Shown here one piece after another: positions 37,369 through 46,355 of a DNA stretch of 64,000 nucleotides. The notes under the pieces were generated by a model that saw only the letters and a program-made list of their open reading frames with translations, searched no databases and had not been told where the DNA came from. The translations under genes and the position numbers were made by a program. The stretch's first letter is position 1, and each line of letters begins with the position of its first letter. The DNA comes from Salinibacter ruber DSM 13855 (lineage in GTDB: Bacteria > Bacteroidota > Rhodothermia > Rhodothermales > Salinibacteraceae): assembly GCF_000013045.1 (NCBI RefSeq), contig NC_007677.1:744001-808000 (forward strand). The letters run 5' to 3'.

Positions 37369-38676
37369 ATGAGCGACTCTGAATCCACTCCATCAAGGGA
37401 TGGCGGCCCGCGAGGGTCTCGGCCAGGGAGGCGAATGCCCCCGCCTGAAGATGAGATTACCCTTATGGAGCTGATCGTCACTCTGAGCCGCGGGCGAGGG
37501 CTGATTGTGCTTTCGGTCGTTGGGATTGGCCTTCTCGGTGTTCTCTATTCGGTAGCGACACCCTCGAGGTACACTGCCGAGTCGAAAGTCATCCGAGAAG
37601 CTGGAGAAGGCGGAGGCGGGCCCAGTTTGCCGAGTGGTATCGGGGGGATCGCAGGTGGACTCGGTATTGACATCGGGGGAGGAGGCAGCGTCGGGCTCTC
37701 GCCGGCGTCGTACCCGGAAATTGCGACAAGCCGAGAGGTCCGTTTGGCAGTAGCGCGGGATACGTTTTATTTCCCGTCGCTTGGGCGGCGTACGACATTC
37801 GTGGACTACGTAAACAGGCCACCCGGTACACTTGATCAAATCCTGTCTTACACCGTGTACCTACCGTGGACGGTGAAAGGGGCGTTGGGCAGCCTCATCG
37901 GTAGCGGCCAAGGGAAGCGTTCTGCCGGAACCGACAGTACAGGAACGCTCATCTACCCGACTGAAGAAGAGGAAAAAGCGATAAGCGCGCTGGGTGAAAT
38001 GGTTTCTGCTTCGGTTTCTGAGTCCGGAGCACTGGAGGGAGGAAGTGGCCTGATGACGGTCTCTGCATCGTCAGGCAATCCAGGGCTATCGGCGCGGCTC
38101 AACGAACGCTTCATAGAGCACCTTCGCACCCGCGTCCGAGAGCTGCAGACGGAGAAAACGCGGAGAAACCTGCGGTTTGTCGAAAAGCGGTTTGGAGAAG
38201 TAAAGCAAGAACTTGATGCTGCAGAAAACCGTCTGGTTCAGTTTCTCGAGCGAAACAAGGGCGTTCTGGCTGCAGGTAGCAAGCCTCAACTTGAATCCCG
38301 CAGGGAGCGTCTCCGCCGGGAAGTGGGATTTAAAGAGCAGCTCTACAGCCAGATGCAGAAGCAGGTTACCCAGACCCGGCTTCAACTTCAAAAAGAGCAG
38401 CCAGTTGTCACGGTTGCTGAGAAGCCGGCACCACCAGCTGAGCCGAGCGCGCCGAACCGAACGCTGAACGTCGTGCTGTCGCTTTTCCTTGGCGGACTGT
38501 TTGGGGTGGGTGCTACTTTTTTCCGATCGGCAATCCAAAGCCAAGAAGACGACGGAGAAGCTCAGGAGCAAATTCAGGAAGTTCAAAAGGCATGGAAGCC
38601 GTCTGGAATTGCGGAAGGTGTGCGAGAGGAGCTCGGAATCGAGAACGACCCTGACGGCTCCCTCACCCAGCGGTAG
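37369..38676 (+). CDS. Wzz-like polysaccharide co-polymerase / chain-length determinant
   Basis: A 435-residue inner-membrane protein with TM1 near residues 43-63 and TM2 near 365-385. The domain between them starts PSRYTAESKVIREAGEGG and has a long coiled coil (about 245-330). This is the PCP arrangement that controls chain length and couples to the outer-membrane SLBB protein. There is no C-terminal tyrosine kinase domain. A Gly-rich loop after TM1 (GGGGPSLPSGIGGIAGGLGI) is distinctive. Cut off from the export gene by the decayed region upstream. Confidence 0.9.
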   Translation: MSDSESTPSRDGGPRGSRPGRRMPPPEDEITLMELIVTLSRGRGLIVLSVVGIGLLGVLYSVATPSRYTAESKVIREAGEGGGGPSLPSGIGGIAGGLGIDIGGGGSVGLSPASYPEIATSREVRLAVARDTFYFPSLGRRTTFVDYVNRPPGTLDQILSYTVYLPWTVKGALGSLIGSGQGKRSAGTDSTGTLIYPTEEEEKAISALGEMVSASVSESGALEGGSGLMTVSASSGNPGLSARLNERFIEHLRTRVRELQTEKTRRNLRFVEKRFGEVKQELDAAENRLVQFLERNKGVLAAGSKPQLESRRERLRREVGFKEQLYSQMQKQVTQTRLQLQKEQPVVTVAEKPAPPAEPSAPNRTLNVVLSLFLGGLFGVGATFFRSAIQSQEDDGEAQEQIQEVQKAWKPSGIAEGVREELGIENDPDGSLTQR

Positions 38677-38983
38677 GGCTTTGCCAGTGGCGGATGCACT
38701 TGGGGGGGGTGCGCTATGGAGCGCTTAATGTGAGAGTCGCTCACGCCACCGCTCCTAAAATTCGCACCCGTTGAGGTAAAACCTTCCTTCAACGCCGCTG
38801 TAGAGAATAAATCGGCAGAGCGTGTGGTGTGGGCGCAACGCTCCCCCCCGCCGCATCCGTAGACATACCGCGTCAAAATCGGCGTCTACGGCTGCTAAGG
38901 GGGGGGTCCGGCGGGCTTGTCCCGGGATTGTCTCCATAACGCGGCCGTTCGATCGCACCCGTTATGGATCCCAAATCCCGCCC
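38677..38983. other. Intergenic region, 307 bp, with two inverted repeats
   Basis: No gene. It contains inverted repeats CCGTAGAC/GTCTACGG (38857-38864 and 38884-38891) and CCATAACG/CGTTATGG (38934-38941 and 38960-38967), the second ending 16 bp before the integrase start. Two G- or C-runs of seven to eight bases are also present. These look like binding or crossover sites of the adjacent recombinase, or its autoregulatory operators. Confidence 0.6.
38934..38967. promoter_or_regulatory. Inverted repeat before the integrase gene
   Basis: Two perfect 8-base arms separated by 18 bases, immediately upstream of the integrase start. Candidate recombinase core or arm site or operator. Confidence 0.45.
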
Positions 38984-40225
38984 ATGCCAGCGATCTCAAT
39001 CATCGCCCGCACCCGCCGCAAAGACGACCACGGACGCGTTCCGATCCGGCTCCGCATTTCCCACCGCGGGGAAAAACGCTTCATCGCGCTTCCCGTCAAG
39101 GTCCTCGCTAAAAAGTGGAACGGAGACAAACGGCGGGTGACCGGGACCCACCCGGACGCAGGAGAGATCAATACCTTCCTGTCGGACCTGGAACGGGCGG
39201 CCTTCTCGGTAATCTCGCGGCTCGAGCGGGCCGGGACGCTCATTACGGCCCAGCGTATCAAAGACGAAATCCAGGAGGAGCGTGAAGAGGTGAAAAGCGC
39301 GCCGGAGGATTTCCTCGCGTTTGCCCGCGAGAAAGTCAAAGGCTACAAGCGGCGCGGGCAGATCGGCACCTTCCGGTCCTACCGGACCACCTGCCGCAAG
39401 TTCACGGCGTTCATCGAGGAGACCTACGGGCGGGACGAGGTGCCCTTTGGTGCACTCGAAGCAGAGCTCTTTCGGGAGTTTCGGACGTACTGCTACGAGG
39501 AAAGGGGCAATAGCACCAACACCGTGGGCCGCGAGTTGGGCATCATGCGCACGCTCGTGCGCCACGCGATGAAAGAAGGGAAGCTGTCGGCGTACCCGTT
39601 CGAGCACATCACGATCGACAGCGAGCCGAGCCAGAAAGAGCTTCTCACCCCGGAGGAGGTGGAGCGGATCGCGGATCTGGAGATCGACGAAGAGAGCCCA
39701 GCTGCCGAGGCGCGGCGCTGGTTTTTGTTTGCGTACTACGCCGGGGGGATGCGCTTTTCCGACGTGGCCACCCTCCAGTGGCAGCACATCCGGGAGGGCC
39801 GCTCCGGAAGGCCCCGCGTCTGCTACAAGATGAAGAAGACCGCCGACACGGTCGGCGTGCCCCTGATCCCCGAGGCGAAGGAGATCTTATGTCGCTACGA
39901 GGAGGGGGACGGCGAAGATTGGGTCTTTCCCATCTCCGAGGGCATCGATCCGGGAAACGAAGAGGCGCTGCACCGCCGCAAGTGTCAGCGCAATTCAGCC
40001 GCGAACCGGCACCTGAAAGAGCTCGCCGGGCAGGCTGGGATCGAGAAGCGGGTGACGTTTCACCTCTCCCGCAACGCGGCAGCGTGGAAGCTGTACCAAA
40101 ACGTCGGCGACATTTACAAGGTGAGCAAGTTTCTCGGCCACAGCAACGTGGAGCAGACGCAGGACTACATTGACGGCTTCGTGGACGAGAGCCGGGACGA
40201 AGACTTCATTGCGGCGATGACGTAA
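38984..40225 (+). CDS. Tyrosine-type site-specific recombinase (integrase)
   Basis: A phage-integrase-family recombinase, 413 aa, with the arm-binding/SAM-like architecture common in Bacteroidota integrases (N-terminal ISIIARTRRKDDHGRVPI, core-binding domain about 105-200). Catalytic residues: Arg near 255 in GGMRFSDVATLQW, Lys region near 285, HLSR near 359, His in LGHSNVEQTQDY and nucleophile Tyr near 394. It looks intact. The longer in-frame reading upstream covers inverted repeats and is rejected. It sits between the co-polymerase and sugar-nucleotide genes, not beside a tRNA. Confidence 0.92.
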   Translation: MPAISIIARTRRKDDHGRVPIRLRISHRGEKRFIALPVKVLAKKWNGDKRRVTGTHPDAGEINTFLSDLERAAFSVISRLERAGTLITAQRIKDEIQEEREEVKSAPEDFLAFAREKVKGYKRRGQIGTFRSYRTTCRKFTAFIEETYGRDEVPFGALEAELFREFRTYCYEERGNSTNTVGRELGIMRTLVRHAMKEGKLSAYPFEHITIDSEPSQKELLTPEEVERIADLEIDEESPAAEARRWFLFAYYAGGMRFSDVATLQWQHIREGRSGRPRVCYKMKKTADTVGVPLIPEAKEILCRYEEGDGEDWVFPISEGIDPGNEEALHRRKCQRNSAANRHLKELAGQAGIEKRVTFHLSRNAAAWKLYQNVGDIYKVSKFLGHSNVEQTQDYIDGFVDESRDEDFIAAMT

Positions 40226-40295
40226 CGGTGAAGCGCCTGGTTTAGAAAACTCGCATCTCTGGTTCTTTCACCTCACGACGTTCTTGCAGTTCAGT

Positions 40296-41694
40296 ATGGA
40301 AATTGCGGTCATCGGCACCGGCTACGTCGGGCTCGTCTCGGGCACCTGCTTCGCAGAGATGGGCCACGACGTGACCTGTGTGGACATCGACGAGGAAAAA
40401 GTCGCTCAGCTCTCCTCGGGGGAACTGCCCATTTACGAGCCGGACCTGGAGAAGTACTTCGAGCGGGCCCGCTCGGAGGGCCGCCTCCATTTCACGACGG
40501 ATCTGGCCGAGGGCATCGACGGGGCAAAAGTCATCTTCTTCGCCCTCCCGACGCCCCCGGGCGAAGACGGGTCGGCGGACCTGACCTACGTGAAGCAGGC
40601 CGCCGGGGACGTCGCCGACCTGTTCGCGTCGGGCACTCTCCAGGGCCCCAAGCAGCGCATCGTCGTGAACAAGAGTACCGTGCCGGTCGGCACGGGCGAG
40701 GAGGTCGAGGAGGTCTTCGCCGAGCGGAGTCTGGAGCACGGCACCGACGTGGCGGTGGTCTCCAATCCCGAGTTTCTGCGGGAGGGGTCGGCGGTGGAGG
40801 ACTTCATGAAGCCGGACCGCGTGGTGATCGGGACCGAGATCGAGTGGGCCGCCGAAGAGATGGAGCGCCTCTACGAGCCGTTCGTTCGGCAGGGGAACCC
40901 CATTTTGACCGTGGACCGACGCTCGGCGGAGATGATCAAGTACGCGGCGAACTCGCTGCTTGCGACCCGTATCTCGTTTATGAACGAGATCGCGAACGTC
41001 TGCGAGCGGGTCGGGGCCAATGTCGACAAGGTGCGCCTCGGTATCAGCAAGGACCACCGCATCGGGGCGCATTTCCTGTATGCGGGCATCGGCTTCGGGG
41101 GGGGGTTGCTTCCCGAAGGACGTGAAGGCGCTGGCCCGGAAGGGAGGGGAGGTCGGCTACGAGCCGAAGGTGCTGGAGGCCACCCTCGACGTCAACGACT
41201 GGCAGCGGCGGCGCCTGGCGATCGAGGCGAAAGAGCGCTTCGACGGAGACCTCTCCGGCAAGAAGATCGCGGTGTGGGGCCTGTCCTTCAAGCCGGGGAC
41301 CGACGACACACGGGAGGCGCCCTCCCATGTAATCATCCACGAGCTACTGGAAGACGGCGCCGAGGTCGCCGGGTACGATCCGGAGGCGATGGGGACCACC
41401 CGAGAGACCTTCGGGGACCAGATCGAGTACGGGGAGGGGATGTACGAGGTGCTCGAAGGGGCCGACGCGCTGATCATCTGCACCGAGTGGCACGAGTTTC
41501 GGCGGCCGGACCTGGGCAAAGTGAGAAATCTTCTCGCCCAGCCGATTGTCTTCGACGGGCGGAACCTGTACGACCCGGCCCGGATGGCGGAGATGGGCTT
41601 TGAGTACCAGTCGATCGGCCGCCCCAGCTACGCGCCAGAGACGAAGGAGGAAGCGATCGAGACGGCCCTCGCCCAAAACGGCCAACCAGCCTGA
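40296..41694 (+). pseudogene. ugd: UDP-glucose 6-dehydrogenase, frameshifted in a G9 tract
   Basis: UDP-glucose dehydrogenase oxidises UDP-glucose to UDP-glucuronate. Frame 1 covers the Rossmann NAD domain (IAVIGTGYVGLVSGTCFAE) and central helices to KDHRIGAHFLYAGIGFGG. At nine G residues (41097-41105) the frame slips; the remainder, CFPKDVKALARKGG to the stop at 41694, is in the next frame. With eight G the product would be a normal 465-aa enzyme with GFGGGCFPKD holding the catalytic Cys. As sequenced, the catalytic Cys and C-terminal domain are lost. All other family features are preserved, so the lesion is recent, reversible or a sequencing error. Confidence 0.92.
41097..41105 (+). repeat. 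G9 homopolymer at the ugd frameshift
   Basis: Nine consecutive G span the codons next to the catalytic Cys. Eight would restore the frame. Tracts of this length are prone to slipped-strand mispairing. Confidence 0.9.
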
Positions 41695-41761
41695 ACGGCC
41701 AGAGCGCCTCTCGCACTTCGCCCCTCTCCACTCCCGCGCCCCCGCACACCTACGCTCACAC

Positions 41762-42730
41762 ATGCCCCGAACGCTCATCACCGGCGGCGCAGGCTTTTTA
41801 GGCTCGCACCTCTGCGACCGGCTGATCGAGGAGGGCCACTCGGTCGTTTGCATGGACAACCTCATTACCGGTGACACGGAAAACATCGAGCACCTCTTCG
41901 AGCTCGGGCAGGACCGCTTCCGGTTCGTCGAGTACGACGTGACCGACTATCTGCACGTGGGCGGTGAGCTGGACTACGTCCTCCACTTTGCCAGCCCCGC
42001 CGCGCCGGACGACTACCTGCAGTATCCGATTCAGACCTTGAAGGTCGGCGCCCTGGGCACGCACAAGGCGCTCGGCCTCGCCAAAGCGAAAGACGCGCGC
42101 CTGCTTCTGGCGTCGACGAGTGAGGTGTACGGGGACCCGCTGGTCCATCCACAGCCGGAGGACTACTGGGGCAACGTCAACCCGATCGGGGAGCGCGGCG
42201 TCTACGACGAGGCGAAGCGCTTTGGGGAGGCCCTGGCGATGGCGTACCACCGGTACCACGGGGTCGAGACGCGGATCGCGCGGATCTTCAACACGTACGG
42301 CCCGCGGATGCGGGTCGACGACGGGCGGGCCCTGCCGACCTTCATGGGGCAGGCCCTGCGTGGCGAGCCGCTCACGGTGTACGGCGACGGAAGCCAGACG
42401 CGGGCCTTCTGCTACGTGGACGACCTGGTGGAGGGCCTCTACCGGCTTCTCATGAGCGATTGGGCAGAGCCGGTCAACCTCGGCAACCCGGACGAGATTA
42501 CGATCAAGGAGTTTGCGGAGGAGATCATCGAGGTGACCGGCTCAGACAGCGACATCACGTACGAGCCGCTCCCGGAGGACGACCCGCAGGTGCGGCAGCC
42601 GGACATTTCGCGGGCGAAGGAGGTGCTCGGGTGGGCCCCGGAAGTCGATCGGCGGGAAGGGCTGGAGCGGACGCTGGAGTACTTCAAGGCAGAATTAAAA
42701 TGCCGGCCCAAACGAAATGATCGAGTTTAA
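41762..42730 (+). CDS. uxs: UDP-glucuronate decarboxylase (UDP-xylose synthase)
   Basis: An extended SDR that converts UDP-glucuronate to UDP-xylose. Typical features: [15 protein letters not shown] near residue 7, [21 protein letters not shown] near 78, [36 protein letters not shown] near 120 (YxxxK), and [10 protein letters not shown]. These match bacterial UXS closely. Start at the ATG at 41762. It directly follows ugd, whose product is its substrate, so a ugd frameshift would starve it unless the second dehydrogenase compensates. Confidence 0.93.
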   Translation: MPRTLITGGAGFLGSHLCDRLIEEGHSVVCMDNLITGDTENIEHLFELGQDRFRFVEYDVTDYLHVGGELDYVLHFASPAAPDDYLQYPIQTLKVGALGTHKALGLAKAKDARLLLASTSEVYGDPLVHPQPEDYWGNVNPIGERGVYDEAKRFGEALAMAYHRYHGVETRIARIFNTYGPRMRVDDGRALPTFMGQALRGEPLTVYGDGSQTRAFCYVDDLVEGLYRLLMSDWAEPVNLGNPDEITIKEFAEEIIEVTGSDSDITYEPLPEDDPQVRQPDISRAKEVLGWAPEVDRREGLERTLEYFKAELKCRPKRNDRV

Positions 42731-42779
42731 TATTTGGGAAGAATGTTCACCTGAATATTGTGAGACGGCGTGTGAATAG

Positions 42780-44597
42780 ATGAATGGTAACGTGAACATT
42801 TTGAAAGCCATTTTCGATATCCTTACCCGCCGCGAGCGGCGTAATCTGTACATGCTCTTCGGCGCCGTGCTCTTAATGGCTGGATTGGAAGTGGTGAGCA
42901 TCGGCTCCATCATGCCCTTTCTAAAGGTGGCAGCCGACCCGGCGAGCGTGCACGAGAACGTCTACTTGAGCTGGTTCTACGAGACCTTCGGCTTTACCGA
43001 TACCAATACCTTCCTCATTGCACTTGGATTGGGAGCATTCGCGGTACTCGTTTTGAGTAACGCGTTTATTGTATTGACTACGTGGGCCCTGCAACGCTAC
43101 GCATGGGGGCGCAACCACAGCCTCTCGAGTCGCCTTCTGCGCAGCTACCTATACCGGCCGTACGAATACTTTCTCACGCGCAACAGTGCTGAACTAGGGA
43201 AGAACATTCTGGAGGAAGTGAAGGAAGTGGTCAGCCAGATGTTAATACCAGGGCTCCGTGGAATTGCAAAAGGAATTGTGGCGCTCTTTATAATCGGTTT
43301 CCTGGTATTCATCGATCCGTTCGTGGCGTTGTCGGTCGCAACCATACTAGGATTAGCATATATGGGAGTCTACTTTGCAGTACGAAAGCGGCTAGATATT
43401 TACGGAGAGAAGCGAGTAAAAGAGAACACAAAGCGTTACCAGTTTGTGAGTGAAGCTTTTGGCGGGATTAAGGAGGTTAAACTCCGCAGTAAGGAAGATG
43501 CGTTTCTGGATCAATACAACAATCCCTCCAAGTGGTATTCCCGCTACCAGGCACGTTACCGAGTAATGAAAAGAGCGCCGAGATATGTCTTGGAGGCTAT
43601 AGCATTCGGCGGCATAATTCTCATAGCCATATATCTGATCGCCGTGCAGGAGAACATTCGGCAGGTGATTCCTATGCTTGGCCTTTACGCCTTTGCGGGG
43701 TATCGGCTCATGCCTGCACTTCAAAGTGCGTTTAAGGGTATCGCCAGTGCGCGTTACAACCTCGCGGCGCTGGAAAAGCTGCGCATGGGGCTAAAAGAAA
43801 CGACAGCATCCCCGCCGCAGGTATATTCAGACGTCGAGAAGAGGCAGGGGCAGGAGCCCCTCACGCTCGACGACCACCTCGCACTCGAAGGAGTACACTT
43901 TACGTATCCCGGTGCAAAAGAGCCAGCTATTCAGGGTCTGACTCTAGAGATTCCTGCGCACTCGACGGTTGGCTTCGTAGGTAAGACAGGGTCGGGTAAG
44001 ACAACCACGGTCGATCTTGTGCTGGGGCTTTTACGCCCGCAGCAGGGCATTATCTCTGTCGACGGTACACCAATCCAAAACGATACCATCCGTCGTTGGC
44101 AGCAGGCCATTGGGTATGTTCCACAGGACATCTACCTTTCGGACGATACTGTGGCGCGGAACATCGCCTTCGGTGTGTCCGAGGATGAAATCGACTTAGA
44201 CGCCGTGCGAGATGCTGCGCGCAAGGCACACATCTACGACTTTGTCGAAGGCGAACTTCCGGACCGATGGAACACGGTCGTAGGCGAGAGGGGTGTAAAG
44301 CTCTCCGGTGGGCAGCAGCAACGTATAGGTATTGCCCGTGCGCTCTATCACAATCCGTCTGTTCTCGTTTTTGACGAGGCGACGAGCGCGCTTGATCAGG
44401 AAACGGAAGCGAGCGTTATGGAAGCCATCTATGAGCTGGAGGAAAATCACACGATGCTTATAATTGCGCACCGGTTGAGTACGGTAAAACGCGCGGATAA
44501 CATTGTGATGCTGGAGCAGGGCCGGAAAGTCGGTGAAGGAACGTATGATGAGCTAGCAGAGGGTCACTCGAAGTTTCGTTCTATGGCGCTATCTTAG
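42780..44597 (+). CDS. ABC transporter, fused permease-ATPase (MsbA/PglK-like)
   Basis: A half-transporter: six-helix membrane domain (about residues 20-330), then the ATPase domain (about 365-605) with Walker A GKTGSGKTT, Q loop VPQDIYL, signature LSGGQQQRIGIARAL, Walker B VLVFDEATSALD and the H-loop IIAHRL. In polysaccharide loci such dimeric exporters flip lipid-linked sugars or glycolipids across the inner membrane; the substrate here is inferred from context. Lower GC than the first half of the window. Confidence 0.92.
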   Translation: MNGNVNILKAIFDILTRRERRNLYMLFGAVLLMAGLEVVSIGSIMPFLKVAADPASVHENVYLSWFYETFGFTDTNTFLIALGLGAFAVLVLSNAFIVLTTWALQRYAWGRNHSLSSRLLRSYLYRPYEYFLTRNSAELGKNILEEVKEVVSQMLIPGLRGIAKGIVALFIIGFLVFIDPFVALSVATILGLAYMGVYFAVRKRLDIYGEKRVKENTKRYQFVSEAFGGIKEVKLRSKEDAFLDQYNNPSKWYSRYQARYRVMKRAPRYVLEAIAFGGIILIAIYLIAVQENIRQVIPMLGLYAFAGYRLMPALQSAFKGIASARYNLAALEKLRMGLKETTASPPQVYSDVEKRQGQEPLTLDDHLALEGVHFTYPGAKEPAIQGLTLEIPAHSTVGFVGKTGSGKTTTVDLVLGLLRPQQGIISVDGTPIQNDTIRRWQQAIGYVPQDIYLSDDTVARNIAFGVSEDEIDLDAVRDAARKAHIYDFVEGELPDRWNTVVGERGVKLSGGQQQRIGIARALYHNPSVLVFDEATSALDQETEASVMEAIYELEENHTMLIIAHRLSTVKRADNIVMLEQGRKVGEGTYDELAEGHSKFRSMALS

Positions 44598-44700
44598 AAG
44601 GACCTGGGGCGATGCGTCGTATCGACTTGGTGTATCATGTGACGCCACTGATTTAAACTCCACACCTACGATATTGACCTCATACCAAATCCTGTTGATC

Positions 44701-44775
44701 AGTTCAGGAATTTGGCTTCAGATTCCAGCCGCCATCGCCGGTAGAGCCGGAAATCAGCGGATTCATTCCTGAACT
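44701..44775. repeat. Inverted repeat element in the spacer before the second dehydrogenase
   Basis: An 11-base inverted repeat (AGTTCAGGAAT at 44701-44711 and its complement at 44765-44775) encloses 53 bp. It resembles a small miniature element or a stem-loop in the leader of the next gene. Confidence 0.5.
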
Positions 44776-44819
44776 CTGCAAACGGGTATCATTTGATACT
44801 TGCATAATTTATTTATCGA

Positions 44820-46355
44820 ATGACGGACCCAGTCCCAAAAATCGAGAAGTTCGTTGCTACTCATCCCGAGAGGGAGGTCGTGGTGGTGCAGGGGCTTGGA
44901 TTCGTGGGGGCTGTAATGGCACTGGTAGTGGCAAATGCACCGCATGAAGATTACGTAGTCATCGGGGTAGATTTGCCAACACACGAAGGGAAGCAGAAGG
45001 TTGATGCGCTGAATAAGGGCGTTTTCCCAATTGAGTCGGCTGATCCGACAGTCGAAGAACTACACGAGCAAGCACTGGATCAGCAAAACTTCCTCGCCAC
45101 GTGTAACGAGCACGCCTATGAGGTTGCCGATGTCGTCGTCGTGGATGTCAATCTGGACGTAGAAAAGAACACGGATTCAGATCGAGCACTTCGGGGGTAC
45201 GACGTAGATCTCTCCCCCTTCAAAAGCGCCTGCCGCACAGTTGCTGAGCGTTGCCCTTCCGAGACGCTCGTGATTGTAGAGACGACGGTCCCGCCGGGGA
45301 CGTGTCGAAACGTCGTCAAACCAATCTTCGATGAGACGTTTGAGAAGCGCGGCCTGGCAAAGACGTATCGGCTGGGTCACTCCTTTGAGCGGGTGATGCC
45401 CGGACCGGACTACGTTGACTCCATCCGCAATTTCTACCGCGTGTACGCGGGGATCGATGAGGACAGTGCGGACGCCACCCGCGACTTTCTGGAGTCGATC
45501 ATCTACACGGATGAGTTTCCGCTCACTCGTCTTGGCAGCACCACGGCGTCAGAAATGACGAAGGTGCTGGAGAATTCGTATCGGGCGATGAACATTGCGT
45601 TTGTGCAAGAGTGGACGGAATTTGCCGAAGAGGTGGGGGTGAATCTCTACGAGGTCATTGAGGCGATTCGAAAGCGGCCGACGCACCGGAACCTCATGTT
45701 TCCGGGGCTCGGTGTAGGGGGGTATTGCCTCACGAAAGATCCGCTTCTGGCGTCCTGGGCCCGCTCTGCTCACGGAAAAGGGGATGGGGAAGCCCACCTT
45801 CCACAAAGTGAAACGGCGGTCGAAATCAACGATCGAATGCCCCGTCACACCTTCGAGCGACTCCAGACGGCCCTGGACGATACGGTTGAAGGAAAGACGA
45901 TCGTGCTGCTCGGCGTGTCGTATCGGAAGGACGTGGGGGACACGCGGTATACGCCCGCTGCGTACCTGTACGACCTCCTGGAAGAGCATGGGGCCGCGGT
46001 GAAGCTCCACGATCCATACGTCGAGCACTGGGACGAGCGAGACCGTGAGGTACGTCAGGACCTGGAGGCCGTCCTCACGGAGAAGGTCGACGCCGTCGTA
46101 TTTTCGACGCCGCATACCGAATACGAAGATAACGCTGAACTGCAACGACGGCTGCATGCACTCCCCGACAGCATCGTGGTCCACGATGCCTGGGGCGTGC
46201 TGAGCGACGGGGAGATTGGGGCGCTTCAGAGCACGCACCGCGTGCAAGTGTCGGGGCGCGGGGATCTTCATTCCGAACAAACGCACTCCACGGAGACTGA
46301 TTCCTTTCCTGTGCCCTCTTTCGATTCTTCGACCACTGCCACCTCTTCTTCATGA
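44820..46355 (+). CDS. Nucleotide-sugar 6-dehydrogenase (WecC/UDP-GlcNAc/ManNAc-type)
   Basis: A 511-residue UDP-sugar dehydrogenase of the longer class, with NAD motif VQGLGFVGAVMAL near residue 23, FERVMPGPDYVDSIRNFYRVYAG near 185 and catalytic Cys in GVGGYCLTKDP near 300. The GGYCLTKDP form is typical of WecC/VipA-like enzymes that oxidise UDP-HexNAc, in contrast to GGSCFPKD of Ugd. Intact, so it may supply a uronate while ugd is frameshifted, but substrate overlap is unproven. Its stop overlaps the next start (ATGA). Confidence 0.88.
   Translation: MTDPVPKIEKFVATHPEREVVVVQGLGFVGAVMALVVANAPHEDYVVIGVDLPTHEGKQKVDALNKGVFPIESADPTVEELHEQALDQQNFLATCNEHAYEVADVVVVDVNLDVEKNTDSDRALRGYDVDLSPFKSACRTVAERCPSETLVIVETTVPPGTCRNVVKPIFDETFEKRGLAKTYRLGHSFERVMPGPDYVDSIRNFYRVYAGIDEDSADATRDFLESIIYTDEFPLTRLGSTTASEMTKVLENSYRAMNIAFVQEWTEFAEEVGVNLYEVIEAIRKRPTHRNLMFPGLGVGGYCLTKDPLLASWARSAHGKGDGEAHLPQSETAVEINDRMPRHTFERLQTALDDTVEGKTIVLLGVSYRKDVGDTRYTPAAYLYDLLEEHGAAVKLHDPYVEHWDERDREVRQDLEAVLTEKVDAVVFSTPHTEYEDNAELQRRLHALPDSIVVHDAWGVLSDGEIGALQSTHRVQVSGRGDLHSEQTHSTETDSFPVPSFDSSTTATSSS

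Noticed and set aside
38822-38983. Upstream in-frame extension of the integrase
   Set aside because: It covers inverted repeats and homopolymers, is not similar to integrase N-termini, and the ATG at 38984 fits the family start.
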